Origin: Nicotiana tabacum
Taxonomy: Eukaryota; Streptophyta; Magnoliopsida; Solanales; Solanaceae
Length of the DNA stretch: 64,000 bases
Direction: 5' to 3'
NCBI RefSeq assembly: GCF_000715075.1
Contig: NC_134089.1
Span: 104,415,157-104,479,156 of the forward strand
Below are positions 21,088 to 34,110 of the stretch, piece after piece; the first letter of the stretch is position 1, and every line of letters begins with the position of its first letter. Made by a program: the position numbers and the translations under genes. Under the pieces are notes generated by a model. The model ran no database searches and was not told the origin of the DNA. It saw only the letters and a program-made list of their open reading frames with translations.

Positions 21088-23410
21088 TGTAACGACCTGA
21101 CTGGTCGCTTTGAGCAATTGCATCCGATTCAGCAGTTTGAGGTCACAAGTAGCTTCATATTATGTGTATAGACTTGCGTGCATGGTTGGATTCTGTTTCA
21201 GGATGAATCGGAGTCGAATTGGAAGAAGGAATCTAGTTTTGGAAGCTTAAGCAGTGAGAATTTGATCGGAACTTGACTTTTGCATAAACGACTCCGGAAC
21301 GAATTTTGGATGATGTCAGTAGCTTCGTATGGTGATTTTGGGCTTAGGCGTGCATGCAGATTCGGATTTGGAGGCCCGTAGGTAATTTGAGGTATTTTTG
21401 GAAAGTTGAAAAAGTTGAGGTTTGGAAAATGAAGAGGTTTGATTGAGAATTAACTTTTGTGTTATCAAGGTTGAAATGTGATTCCGAAAGTTGAAACAGC
21501 TCCGTTATGTCATTTGGGACTTGCATGCAAAATTTGGTGTCATTTGGAGTTGATTTGATGTGGTTCGGACGCTTGGTTGCAATTCTAGAAATTCTTGAAG
21601 TTCATAGTGATTTCCATATGTTTTGGCATCCAACTCGTGGTTCTAGAGGTTATTTTGGTATTTCGATTGCGCGAGCGAGTTCATGTTATGTGTTCAGACC
21701 TCTGTGGGTGTTTGTTTGGAGACCCGAGGGCTCGGATGAGTTTCGAGCGCATTTCAGAGTGTTAGGAAGAAAGTTCTGATCTGTTGCTGTCTGATCTCAC
21801 ATTTGCGAGTTATGGGTCGCATTTGCGACCACCACTTTTGCGGACATTGAATCGCATTTGCGAAAAAGGCTGGGACTGGCAGGCTTTGTGCAGCCAGTCT
21901 CGCAAATGCGAAAACCATCTGCGCAAGGGTAGTTCGCAATTGCGAACATTTGGGCCGCTTTTGCGAAGGCCCTTCTTCGCATTTGTTCATCGCAATTGCG
22001 ATAGAGACAGGGTAGCTCAGGCTTTGCATTTGCGAAGTATTCTTCGCTTTTGCGAGTTCATATTTGCAAACCCAGTGTCGCAAATGCGACATTTGCAGCC
22101 TACTAAAAGCTGGGCAATCCGAATGTTAGCTTCATTTTTCCATATTGTGAACCCTAGATCGGAGAGTGGGTGATTTTGAGAGAATATTTTCATACCAAAT
22201 TATTGGGCAAGTGTCTATAATCAATTTTCAACTATATCTTGTGATTATATCTTAGATTTAACATCAAATTTATGAGAATCTAAAGGAAAATTTAGGGAAA
22301 ATTGTAAAGTCTTTCAAATATATAAAATGATGATTTGAAGGACCAAATGGTATCGAAATTAGATAATTTTTGTATGGATGAACTCGTATCGGAATGGTTA
22401 TTCAGTTTTTGTAAATTTTTTTGGGTTCTGAGATGTGGGCCCAGGGAGTTGACTTTTGTAGAATCATAACTTTGTTAATTGAAATTATTTTCTCTTGCAT
22501 TGTTTAATGTATTTAAGTCATTTTTTGCTAGATTGAGCGGAGTGTTGATGAATTGGTAAAAGAAAAGATAAATTGAGTGTTGAATTGGCCGGATTAAGGT
22601 AAGTATCTTTCCTAACCTTGTGTGGGGACTCCCCCTTAGGATTTGAGTCCTCTATGTTAATTGTAGCGTGTGTATGCGAGGTGACGAGTGCGTGCTCGGT
22701 CTTATTTATGAAAAATTTGCCTTTAGGGTTCTTTGGTCCTTATGTTCATTAATTGGGAAGTTTTCTGATATAATTGGGTTTCCTATTTGCTAGTTTTACC
22801 TCTACATGCTCTATACGATGCAGTTAGCTTTTCTCTAACGCTTACTTGTTATCTGGCCCTTATTTGTCTTAATTGAAGTGGTTACCTTCCTTATTGTTTT
22901 GATATTTCTTAATTGTGAGTTCCTCTATGACTTTGTGCAAATATGCTACATGTCCAATTGTTGTAGTTGTCGGTGAAGTTATCACGTGCCTTACATGTCT
23001 CGTTGTCCTTGTAAAGGTTGCTGTATTCCGTTGATTTTTATGTGATGCTCTTGTTGTCGTGTACTCATACTTTTGATAGTAGAAATTCTTGTAATTGAGT
23101 TGTTGATTTGTTGTTGTTGTTATTGTTGATTTAAGCTATTGTTTGGTGGGATCGGGTTACACGCCGCAACAGGAGGAATAACGGTGATATATTAAAGAGG
23201 AATAAGGGAGAATTGATATTTTCTGGTGGGATCGGATTGCACGCCGCAATAGGAGTAATAAGGTTGGATAGGGTTTCATGCCGCAATAGGAGAAATAAGG
23301 GTGATATATTGAGGAGCAATAAGGGTGGACTGGTGGGATCAGGTTGCGCGTCGCAACATATTGTCACGGAGGAATAAGGGAGGATTGGTGGAATCGGGTT
23401 GTGCGTCGCA

Positions 23411-23461
<51 letters not shown>

Positions 23462-25044
23462 TATACTATTTACTATTATTGTAATTATTACAAAGGAATA
23501 AGGGAGGATTGGTGGGATCGGAATGCGCGCCACATCAATATATGTGCTTATGTATTCCTCTCTGACTGTGCAAGTTATTCGGTAGTTTTACATTTCACTT
23601 AGGGATTGGTTATAGTTGGATACTGATAAGACCCTAGTTCATTTGTTCAAGACTTTGATAATTTGTATTTCGGGTTCCACTGAGTTTTGAGGATTGGGTT
23701 ATTGACATTGAGTTATTGACTTGCCGTTGGTCCTTGAATTCTTATCCTGAAACTATTACTCCGGTGAATTAATTTCAAAGTAAATTTACTGCGTTGCATC
23801 ATTTCATAATATCCTACTAAGTTATTAGTAATATAGTGATTGAAAATAAAGGAATTAGTATTATGCTACTATGTATGACTTTTAAATTTGAACTCGCCGT
23901 GTGTATATATACATTTCAATAATTCAAATTCCAATAATTGTTATATTTTATTTCAGTTAGTTTCTCGATTAAATTTTCTTAACCCATTTGAGATTGAATC
24001 TTACTTAAGAAGGAATTTCTATTAAGTTTTAATTTAATAAATCCTATATTAAAGACAATAATTTATTCGATGTGATATTTTATTTGAAAAGGGTATTTTT
24101 TTCATTCAAATAATTTCTAAAAATAACTTCATATTTTCTCGCTGATTTCCTAATTGGTTTAGAAGCTGTAATTTACTTTATGTTATATAAATGAGACTCC
24201 TTGAACATCTTAATTGTATTTATTACGGACACTGTGTAATGGGTAGCATGAGGATGTTGTTGTGCAAAGCGAGATAGAAGTATGTGGGCAGAAGGTGCCG
24301 TATGTGTTAAAGGTTTAGAAATTGAGGTTATGGTATGAGACATCGAGTTTTGAGATGGTTGGAATTGTGTAGTAAAAATGATGTGATTGATTGAGTTAAT
24401 ATCACCTTCCTTATTTGTGCACATTTTTACTTGTCTGTGTCCCAGCTATGTTGGTGTTAATTTACTTGGTTATCTTATGTTACCACCCATGTTTCCTTTT
24501 ATTGTCTCTACTATTTGTTGTTTGATTTCTCCCTGTTATTGGTATTACTTTGTTGTCTTTACCATCATTAGTTTATTATTATATCATGTTCAATTAATTA
24601 GACTAGTAGGTGTCTTGACTATCCCTTGTCACTACTCCATCGAGGTTAGTCTTGATACTTACTGGGCACCGCTGTGGTGTGCTCATATTACAATTCTGTA
24701 TATTTTTGTATAGATCCAGGTATTTGAGCGATAGTAGCTGTGGGGATCATCGCGGTGGAGACTCAAGGTAAAACTGTTGCTGCCTTTGCAGGCCTCAGAG
24801 TCACCTTCATTTGTTCTTATTTCCATTGGTTCCTTTTTGTTCTGGAACGGTGATGTATGTATTATGTATAACTACTCCTAGAAAGGCTTATGACTTGTAA
24901 TACCGATTTTGGAAATTGTAACTGTTCAAAGTTATCTAATTTGAAGTTAGTGAATATCAATGTCATTTATGTTAATGCTAGACTTACCTAGTTTAGAGAC
25001 TAGGTGCCATCACGACTCCTTCAGAGGGATTATGGGTCATGAAA
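21088..25044 (+). mobile_element. element A 5' LTR (~4 kb)
   Basis: Starts TGTAACGACCTGACTGGTCG after a polypurine tract and ends just before the primer site at 25048; the expected terminal CA is mutated to AA. The first ~1.2 kb pairs with the partial 3' LTR at 46968-48316. It contains a cluster of TCGCAAATGCGA-like motifs (about 21790-22095), about six GGTGGGATCGGGTTRCRCGCCGCAA repeats (about 23148-23530) and a (TA)n run (about 23412-23460). TACTGGGCACC at about 24660 recalls a conserved part of Solanaceae gypsy LTRs. Short frames inside it are not genes. Confidence 0.82.
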
Positions 25045-25047
25045 AGT

Positions 25048-25060
25048 TGGTATCATAGCT
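25048..25060 (+). promoter_or_regulatory. element A primer binding site (initiator tRNA-Met type)
   Basis: TGGTATCATAGCT lies 3 bases after the 5' LTR. It differs by one base from TGGTATCAGAGC, the complement of the 3' end of plant initiator tRNA-Met. Confidence 0.8.
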
Positions 25061-25738
25061 TTAGGTTCATAGGTGCTACGAGTCATTAGCAGATTTGGTA
25101 GAATCTTGCAGATCGGTACGGAGATGTCTATACTTATTTTCGAGAGGCTACAGAACTACTAGGATAATCTCATATCTTTCATTCCTTAGCGTGCGATATT
25201 GATTAAGCTCAAAGCATATAACTTATGTTCATTTACATCCACTCGTATATAATATTATGCTCTCAGAGTCCACTATGCGCCCGTGGTTCGTGATGCTATA
25301 GATGGGCTACGAGGGAGTCAAGGATGCTCAGACATTGTCTCAAAGTGTCGTCCAGACTGAAGATACATGGGTATTGAGAGGCTATTCAGTTGTTCATATG
25401 GAGGCGCAACGAGTTCCGACATCGGGTTGATGAGTACGAGCTTGAGAAGTTTTAATTGGTTTACTAGTCGTCGAGATTATGGCAAGTTCATGAGGTGGAC
25501 GTTGATTGAAGATAGTTGGTGGTATTGGAGTACCTTGTGATTGGTGTTGTAAGAGTTGTGAATGTTAATTTTGCGGATCGTCAGATGATGTTTTCTATGT
25601 CTTCGCGCCAAGTGGAGGAGTCCACTAGTGGCATTCAGATTACAGAGTCAAATTTACATCAGTTTTGGCATGAGGTATGTGTAAATGTGGTATTGGTAGG
25701 TTCCCAGATTTTGTGTATGACTAAGGTCTAAGACCTTG
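25061..25738 (+). mobile_element. element A internal region, 5' part
   Basis: Leader-like sequence after the primer site, up to the point where element B is inserted. It resembles the leader of element D (TTGC-GATCGGYACRGAGAYGTC phrase at about 25107 and 54178). No gag frame is open. Together with 44772-46967 the internal region is only about 2.9 kb and shows no recognisable protease, reverse transcriptase or integrase. Confidence 0.7.
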
Positions 25739-27718
25739 TGTTACATCTCGTGTTTTTCGTACGTTAAAATTCCGTCTTCAATTAAATGACGTAGACTCGG
25801 GGGTGAGATCATCTTGACGTTAATGCATTTATGCAATTTATAACAAGCGATAAATAAGTGTCATGAAGGATAAATGATGCACGAATTAGAGAAAATGAGT
25901 TTCGTTGAAAATGACCAATTTGGGATAAAATACGGATCGGTAATAATACCCGATAATTATAAACTAGTATCATGCAAGGTACCATATGACCACTGTAGTA
26001 TAATATATAAAGTATATTAAAAATATGTAGAATTTTAAGTAATTTGGGGCAATTTTTAAATTATGCAAGTAATTGATTTATTACCGGGTAACAGAACATT
26101 TACCCAGTTAACTAATAAGTGGATAAAGATTAAATATCCCATCCCCAACCCCACGTGGCAATTAGCCATGTTATAAAGAAATGACTAATATCATTCCTTG
26201 CTAAGGTGTCATGAAGTAACAATATGTTTATTTTCCAAGACTTCGCCTAATCAAAGTCTTTCAGTTAAAGACTAAAATAAACCATGCAATTTCATTTCAA
26301 AAAGGTTTCAAAGACTAAGATAAGACATAACATTATGCATCTTGCAAACTCTTTCAATGTTTCTTTCCAAAAGTTTCAATACAAGACCAAAAAAACGTGA
26401 TTCATTCTCAAACCTCTTAGGAAGGCATTAACTTAGGAGAAAAATCAGATTTCTATCATGAAGTAACTAGATTATCTTGTAGCATCGTAAATCTTCAACA
26501 GTTCAACGAAGATTTTTAGAATTTTAGCAATGTAAAATCTTGCGGTTCTAAGGGAGTACGATGTAACTTTTTCCAAGGATATCATACGGATTTTTTCCTA
26601 TTCCAGGTCTGTTAAGGCTAAGCTTTTCCTTCATTTTAGCATGATCGCGTCATTACACAAGTTTGATAACAACCCATAAAGAAAAATTCATATCCCGGAA
26701 CTTACGTATATTTGGCTAGTCTCGCAAATTACGTATATTTTCCTAGTTTTGTAAGTTACAATATTCTCCTTATTGGGACTTCATATTCAATTGAGTATTT
26801 TCTTCTTCCAGTCAAGAGAGCAAAGAATTTATATATATAGTATTAAAAGTATTTCATTATCATCGAGCTATAATGGATGGGCAGACCCCTATTGAGCAAC
26901 CTCTGATCAGATGGTAAGTTATATACCGAGCCTGTTGTGGCCGAGTGCCTATGAGCGAGCCCAGTTGGTCAAGATACAAAGCCTAGTATGGCCGAGCGCC
27001 TATGAGCGAGCCTACTAGGGTAGAGCAGATATATATGTATACCGAGCCTTATAGGGCCGGACAACTATTTTACTCACTATATTGAGAGAGTTGAGTCAGT
27101 ATCAACTGATGAGCATATCTTCAGATTATCTTTGATCCCCAGTTGATTTCAGTTATTATATCATCAGTTCTGTTTTAGCTGTCAGTATATTGCCTTACAT
27201 ACTCGGTACATAATTTCGTACTGACATCCCTTTCTGGGGGCACTGCATTTCATGCGTGCAGGTTCAGACAGACAGATGGGTCCGAGTTCAGCTTTATCAG
27301 TAAACTCCCCTTCTTTTGGAGTTACCGGGTCTAGCAGTGTGGTGTATATCTTGTGTTTATATGTAGATAGGTTATGGGTAGGTCGGGGCCCTGTTCCGAT
27401 CACAGTACATCTATCAGTAGAGGCTTGTGGATATATCCTGTCGGTTAGTGCAGTATGTTGGGCTTGTAGGCCCTGTACGTATATTTTGTTGGCCTGTCAG
27501 TTGTAGTAATTATGACGGCCTTGCCGGTCTAGCTTTATGTTGACATTAGTCAGTGTTAGTCTCCATTTAGTTTTATATTTTGCATCGCATATTATCTTGT
27601 AATGTGGCACATAGCCAAAGTATGACATTACATGTTCAGAGTCTCTTAGTCAAAAGTGGTACGCAAGGATAGATGAGGCACTAGGTGGCGGTCTCGCCCC
27701 CGGGCTCGGGGCGTGACA
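25739..27718 (+). mobile_element. element B 5' LTR
   Basis: Begins TGTTACATCTCG and ends GGGGCGTGACA. It is 1980 bp and matches the start and end of the 3' LTR at 43654-44771. A tandem repeat with GAGCGAGCC and GGCCGAG phrases lies at about 26915-27060 and is missing from the 3' copy. The LTR interrupts element A. The flanking 5-mers (CCTTG before, GTTTG after the whole element) do not match well, so I do not claim a target duplication. Confidence 0.85.
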
Positions 27719-27902
27719 AAAGTAGTATCAGAGCAGTCTTGTCTTAGGGAGTCTACAAGCTGTGTCTAGTAGGGTCTTATTTATAGATATGTGGTACACC
27801 ATATTATATAAGCAGGGGACTACATGACATTTAGGAGTTGGTTACCCTTCTTTCAAATCTAAATTGTGCTATAGCACTGAGTTATAGGAGATTTGAGTTA
27901 AA
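27719..27902 (+). mobile_element. element B primer site and leader
   Basis: TAGTATCAGAGCAG at 27723-27736 is the initiator-Met primer site with one change. The leader runs to 27902, where element C is inserted, and resumes at 38626. Confidence 0.75.
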
Positions 27903-30678
27903 TGTCACGACCTCGGTTCACCCTCCGTGAACCATCGTGACGGCACCTAGTCTCTACGACTAGGTAAGCCTAATTTGCAAAAGAAAAACCAAAATTTGCG
28001 GAAGTAAAATAATTTAAAATAGAAATAAAGTAGCAACAGTGTTTAAATGTGCATGTTTAACTCTCAATACCAATACATAAATCCAAAACCCGAAAACCCA
28101 CAAATCACAAGCTAAGATCAATACTACATAGCTCTAACTCTGGAATGTCTAATAAGAACAGAAAAATATAGAAGGGTTAAATACTAAAAGCAGGAATAGA
28201 AAGGGACTTCTCGATCTGCGAACGTGACAGATATACCTCGAAGTCTCTAGAGCAGTCGCTTCCTCAAGGATGATAGGCCTGAGTAGCGGTACCTTGACCT
28301 GAGTAGCGGTACCTGGATCTGCATATGAAAAACATGCGCAGAAGGGGCATGAGTACACCACAGCGGTACCTCGGTTGGGTAGTGACGAGGAAGGTTAGGG
28401 CCCTACTAAGGTTAAATAAAATATAAATATGACAGGATAAGATAAGCAGTAAAATTGAGAATCTACAGTAAGAATCTAATAACGGAAACAGAGATGAAGG
28501 CAAACCACAAGGAAGTACCACTCATAACAAGGATGATAACCGGAGATCTCTTGGTATCCCGAGGATCTCTTGGTATCCTCAATATATGCTAGGGATATCT
28601 TGGTATCTCGAGGATCTCCTGGTATCCCGATGATCTCTTGGTATCTCCCTGTATCCCGAGGATCTCTTGGTATCCTCAATATATGCTAGGGATCTCCCGG
28701 TATCCCGATGATCTCTTGGTATCCTCAATACATGTTAGGGATCTCTCAGTATCCTGAGGATCTCTTGGTATCCTCAATATACGTGTCAGGGATCTCTTGG
28801 TATCCCGCACCCCAGTTCAGATCATAAATACATACAGGGAATCTCCCGGGATGTCATCCCATAGTCCCAAAGTAAAAACACACAGCAGCAACACAAGAAT
28901 ACCCAATTAAGCTAAATTTCGTACCAAATAAACAGTTAATTCTAGCCTAATTTGCTTCACGTATTGCAATTAAGGCAGTTTAAGCAAATAGGTAATTAAG
29001 TCAACTAAATATGCCTTTTTAAACTAGCAACATGCTAAATTCGCAAGTAGAATAAAACCGGAAAAAGAACTCAATTTAAATACTTAAGTAAAAACCGGAT
29101 TTTCAATAATTAGCTCAAATACGCGCTCGTCACCTCGCGTACAAGACATTTCAGTTATCAAATATATCATATCCTAAGGGGAAGGTCCCCCACACAAGAT
29201 TAGACAAACCACTAACCTCGAACCAGCTCAAATCAACCCGAAACCACGCTCTTGCGACGAGTACTCGACTCCAAATGGCCCAAATCTATTCGATTCAATC
29301 ACATAATGTAAATAACACTTCAAGTAACTGATTCTACAATTAAATTCTAAGCTAATACGTGAAATTAGGTAAAATAACCAAAATGCCCCTCAGGCCCACA
29401 TCTCAGAATCGGGTAAAATTTATAGTTTCAAAATCCTCACACTCTCATGAGTCTAACTATAACAAAATTATCCAAATCTGATGTCAAATCCCCAATCAAA
29501 ACTCAATTTCTTGGTCTAAGAACCTTTCCCCAATTTTCATACAAATTTCGAAATTAAAGGATGGATGTAAGTGTAGATTCATGGAAATTAGTTTAAACCT
29601 AGTAGAAATTACTTAACCAAATTGCCCAGGTGAAAATCTCTTCAAAAATTGCAATCTCCCGAGCTTCCAAGTCCTAAATATGAATTATGGCTCAAACCCT
29701 CGATTTTGGGTCTTAAAAATCTGCCCAAGGATTCCCTTAATCGCGAACGCGGTCAAACCTTCGCGTTCGCGAAGCACAAATTGACGTTGAGCATTTTTCC
29801 TTTTTTGCGAACGCATCCCCTTCTTTGCGAACACGAAGGCTCAGCTCCCAACCCATCGCAAATGTGACCCCCTTCTCGCGAACACGTAGATCAAGACCCC
29901 AGCCCTTCGCGAACGCGAAAGCCAAACCTTTAGCTCCACTTCCTATCCCTTCGCGAACGTGATGGCTAATCACGAGCGCGAAGAACAACTAGTCTGCAAC
30001 ACACCAGCAGTTTTTCTGCAATTCAAACATCAAGAAATGGTGCGGTTAACCACCCGAAACTCACCCGAGGCCCCCGGGACCTCAACCAAACATACCAACA
30101 TATCATATAACCTCATTCGAACTTGTTCCAACCTTTGGAACGCACAAAACAACATCAGAACACCTATTTCTCATCGGATTCAAGCCTAAGAATTCCAAAA
30201 ACTCTAAAAATATGCTTTCGATCAAAAAGTCTATCAAACCTCGTCCGAATGACCTGAAATTTTGCACACATGTCACATTAAACACTACGGAGCTACTCCA
30301 ACTTCCGGAATTGCATTACGACCCTCAGATCAAAATCTCGCTATCAAACCGGAAACTTCAAAAATTCAACTTTCGGCATTTCAAGCCTAAATTAGCTACG
30401 GACCTCCAAAACACAATCCTAACACACCCCTAAGCCCAAAATCACCCAACGGAGCTAACGGAACCATCAGATTTCCATTCCCAGACCATCTTCACACTAT
30501 TCAAACTATGGTCAACTCTCCAACACTTAAGCTCTCATTTAGGGACTAAGTGTCCCGAAACTCTCCAAAACTAAAAACCGAACATCCCGGAAAATAAAAT
30601 TAGCAGAAATAAACTTGGGAAAGCATTTAATAGGGGATTGGGGCATAAATTCTTAAGACGACCGGTCGGGTCGTCACA
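27903..30678 (-). mobile_element. element C 3' LTR
   Basis: On the minus strand it starts TGTGACGACCCGACCGG at 30678, after a polypurine tract (GTGTAGGAGGA), and ends CGTGACA at 27903. It aligns along its length with the other LTR at 35798-38625. It carries a GATCTCTTGGTATCCYGAGG tandem block (about 28536-28810) and a cluster of TCGCGAACGCGA-like motifs (about 29740-29990). Outside it, TTAAA (27898-27902) and TCAAA (38626-38630) are a 4-of-5 target duplication. Confidence 0.9.
28536..28810. repeat. tandem repeat in element C 3' LTR
   Basis: GATCTCTTGGTATC units of about 18-26 bp, arranged in ~45-50-bp pairs with CTCAATATATGCTAGG linkers. The matching block in the other LTR lies at about 36470-36740 and differs in unit number and order. 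Confidence 0.85.
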
Positions 30679-31990
30679 TCCTCCTACACTTAAACATTTG
30701 TTCGTCCTCGAACAAGCATAAAGACATACCTGAAGTAGTGAAAAGATGAGGGTATCGACTGCACATATCCTGCTCGATCTCCCAGGTCGCCTCCTCGACC
30801 GGCTGGCCCCGCCACTGAACTTTCACGGATGCAATGTTCTTTGACCTCAACTTTCTAACCTGCTTGCCCAATATTGCCACTGGCTCCTCAACATAAGATA
30901 GATCCTTGACTAACTGAACTGAACTGAAATCCAACACGTGCAACAGATCACCATGATATCTCCGGAGCATCGAAACATGGAATATCGGATGAACTCCGGC
31001 CAAGCTGGGAGGTAAGGCAAGCTCATAAGCAACCTTTCCAACACTCTTCAATATCTCAAAAAGTCCAATAAATCTCGGACTCAAGTTTTCTTTCTTCTCG
31101 AATCTCATAACGCCCTTCATAGGCGAAACCTGAAGCAGAACCCGCTCTCCAACTATATAGGAAACATCACGAACCTTCCGATCCACGTAACTCTTCTGTC
31201 TGGACTAGGCTGTACGGAGTTTATCCTAAATCACCTTGACCTTCTCCAAAGTATCCTCAACCAAGTCTGTGCCCAATAATTTGGCCTCACCCAACTAAAA
31301 CCAACCTACCGGGGATCTACACCGTCTTCCATATAAAGCCTCAAACGGTGCCATCTGAATACTGGACTGATAGCTATTGTTGTAAGGAAACTCCGTCAAT
31401 GGAAAGAACTGATCCCAAGACCCTCCAAACTCAATCACACACGCACATAGCATATCCTTAAGAATCTGAATAGTGCGCTAGAATTGTCTGTCCATCTGAG
31501 GGTGAAATGTTATACTCAACTCCACCCAAGTACCCAACTCATACTGACCGGCCCTCCAGAACCGTGATGTAAGCTGAGTACCCCTATCTGAGATGATGGA
31601 CACTGGAATACCATGCAGACAAATAATCTCCTAGATATAAATCTCCGCTAACTGCTCTAAAGAATAAGTAGTACACACAGGAAAGAAATGAGCGGACTTG
31701 GTCAGCCGATCCATAATCACCCAAATAGCATCGAACTTTCTCAAAGTCCTTGGGAGCCCAACTACAAAGTCCATGGTGATCCGCTCCCACTTCCACTCTG
31801 GAATCTCTATCTGCTGAAGCAACCCACTCGATCTCTGGTGCTCATACTTCACCTGCTGACAGTTGAGGCACCGAGCTACAAATCCAACTATATCCTTATT
31901 CATCCGCCTCCACCAGTAGTGCTATCTCAAATCCTGATACATCTTTGGGCACCCGAATGGATGGAATACCGTGAACTATGGGCCTCCTCT
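30674..31990 (-). pseudogene. element C integrase and chromodomain region
   Basis: Minus strand. The integrase zinc-finger part ends CLNCQQVKYEHQ (about 31850). The catalytic core begins MDFVVGLPRTLRKFDAIWVI (about 31700-31770), but stops and shifts follow. The C-terminal part (frame 30674-31186) has GERVLLQVSPMKGVMRF, the HPIFHVSMLRRY motif and a chromodomain-like tail ASVKVQWRGQPVEEATWE. This places C in the chromovirus (Tekay/Del-like) group, whose integrases direct insertion to chromatin through the chromodomain. The element cannot make a full integrase. Confidence 0.88.
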
Positions 31991-34110
31991 AGAATCAACT
32001 CTCGAAGCCCATCAACATTGGGTACACAAATTCGACCCTGCATCCTCAATACCCCATCATCACCAATAGTCACATCTCTGGCATCACCGTGCTGAACCTT
32101 ATCCTTGAGGACAAGCAAATGAGGGTCATCATATTGCCGCTCCCTAATACAATCAAATAAGGAAGACCGAGAAACCACGTAAGCTAGAACCTGACTGGGC
32201 TCCAAAAGATCCAATATCACAAATTTGTTGGCTAAGGCCTGAACATCTATCGCCATAGGCCTCTCCGATGCTGATAAATAAGCCAAACTCTCTGTCCGAC
32301 GACTCAAAGTATCAGCCACCACATTGACCTTGCCTGGATGATATAAAATAGGGATGTCATAGTCCTTCAGCAACTCTAACCACCTCCTCTGGTGCAAATT
32401 TAGATCTTTTTTCTTGAACAAGTGCTGTAAGTTTTGATGGTCAGTATAAATCTCACAGGGAACCTCGTATAAATAATGGCGCCAAATCTTCAGGGCGTGA
32501 AGAATGGAAGCTAACTCAAGGTCGTTAACAGGGTAGTTCTTCTCATGTATCTTCAACTATATGGACGCGTAGGCAATCACCCTACCGTCTTGCATCAACC
32601 CCGCTCCGAGGCCAACCCGCGAGGCATCGCAATAGACCGTATAAGACCTCAAGCCTGTAGGAAATATCAAAACTGGGGCTGTAGTCAAAGCTATCTTGAG
32701 CTTCTGAAAGCTCGCCTCACACTCCTTCATCCACTAGAATGGAGCACCCTTCTGGGTCAGTCTAGTCATAAGGGCTGCAATCGATAAAAAATCCCTCAAC
32801 AAAACGACGGTAGTAACCCGCCAAGCCAAGGAACCTACGGATCTCTGTAGCTGAGGATGCCCTGGGCTAACTCTACACGGCTCTATCTTCCTCGTATCTA
32901 CCTGAATACCCTTACTCGATACCACATGGCCTAAGAATGCCACTGAATCCAACCAAAACTCACATTTCGAGAACTTAACATATAACTTCTTCTCTCTCAG
33001 AGTCTGAATCACAGTCCTTGGGTGCTGCTCATGATCTTCCTAACTCCGGGAATACACCATAATATCATTAATAAAGACAATGACGAACGAGTCACGATAC
33101 GGCCGGAACACACTGTGCATCAAATGCATAAAGGCTGCTGGGGCATTGGTCAACCCAAATGACATAACAAGGAACTCGTAATGACCATACCGAGTCTTGA
33201 AAGCAGTCTTTGGGATATCTAGCTCCTGAATCTTCAACTAATGGTAACCTGAGCGCAAATCAATCTTAGAAAACACTTGTGCGCCCTGAAGCTGGTCAAA
33301 TAGATGATCAATACGAGGCAAAGAATAGCGGTTCTTCACTGTAACATTGTTCAATTGGCAATAATCAATACACATACGCATAGAACCATCCTTTTTCTTC
33401 ATAAATAAAATAGGAGCACCCCAAGGCGATACACTGGGCCGAATATAACCCTTATCAAGCAATTCCTATAACTGATCCTTCAACTCCTTCAACTCAGGAG
33501 GATCCATACGATATGGAGGAATAGAAATAGGCTGAGTTCCCGGCAACAGATCAATGCCAAAATCAATATCTTTATTAGGCGGCATGCGTGGAAGATCAGC
33601 TGGAAACACATCGGGAAAATCTCGTACTCCTAGGACTAAATCAATTAAAGGGGTATAAATACTAACATCTCTCACATAAGCTAAATACGCGTCACACCCC
33701 TTCTCAACCATACGCTGAGCTTTAAGAAAAGAAATAACTCTACTAGGAGTGTAATCTAAAGTACCCCTCCACTCAACACGCGGTACACTTGGCATAGCCA
33801 ACATCACGGTTTTGGCATGACAATCAAGAATATCATGATGGGACAACAACCAGTCTATGCCCAAGATAATATCAAAATCAACCATGCTGAGTAACAATTG
33901 ATCAGCTCTGGTCTCAAAACCACTAAGAGCAACAAAACACGATCGATAGATGCAGTCCACAACAAGAGAATCTCCCACAAGAGTAGAAACATAAATAGGG
34001 GAACTCAAAGAATCCCGAGATACACTCAAATACAGAGCAAAATAAGAAGATACATAAGAATGATCCTAGATCGAATAGAACTGATGCATCTTTGTGGCAA
34101 ACCAATATAA
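31927..34110 (-). pseudogene. element C protease, reverse transcriptase and RNase H
   Basis: Minus strand. Protease: LFDLGS near 34070, where the usual active site is DxGA/S; a frame change follows before VDFDIILGIDWL. Reverse transcriptase: [40 protein letters not shown] and [12 protein letters not shown] are clear. The catalytic box is FINDI at 33061-33075 instead of FIDDI, so an essential aspartate has become asparagine. RNase H: YCDASRVGLG and the TDHQNLQHLF segment (frame 31927-32556). At least five stops break the polyprotein. Non-functional. Confidence 0.92.

Noticed and set aside
23131..23540. Regularly spaced GGTGGGATCGGGTT repeats considered as a CRISPR-like array
   Set aside because: The units are adjacent degenerate minisatellite copies inside a plant LTR, with no unique spacers and no cas genes.
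23339..23602. Frames with long Ile-Tyr runs on both strands
   Set aside because: They translate a (TA)n microsatellite inside element A's LTR.
24387..24713. 108-residue hydrophobic frame
   Set aside because: Lies inside element A's 5' LTR in T-rich DNA with no recognisable protein features.
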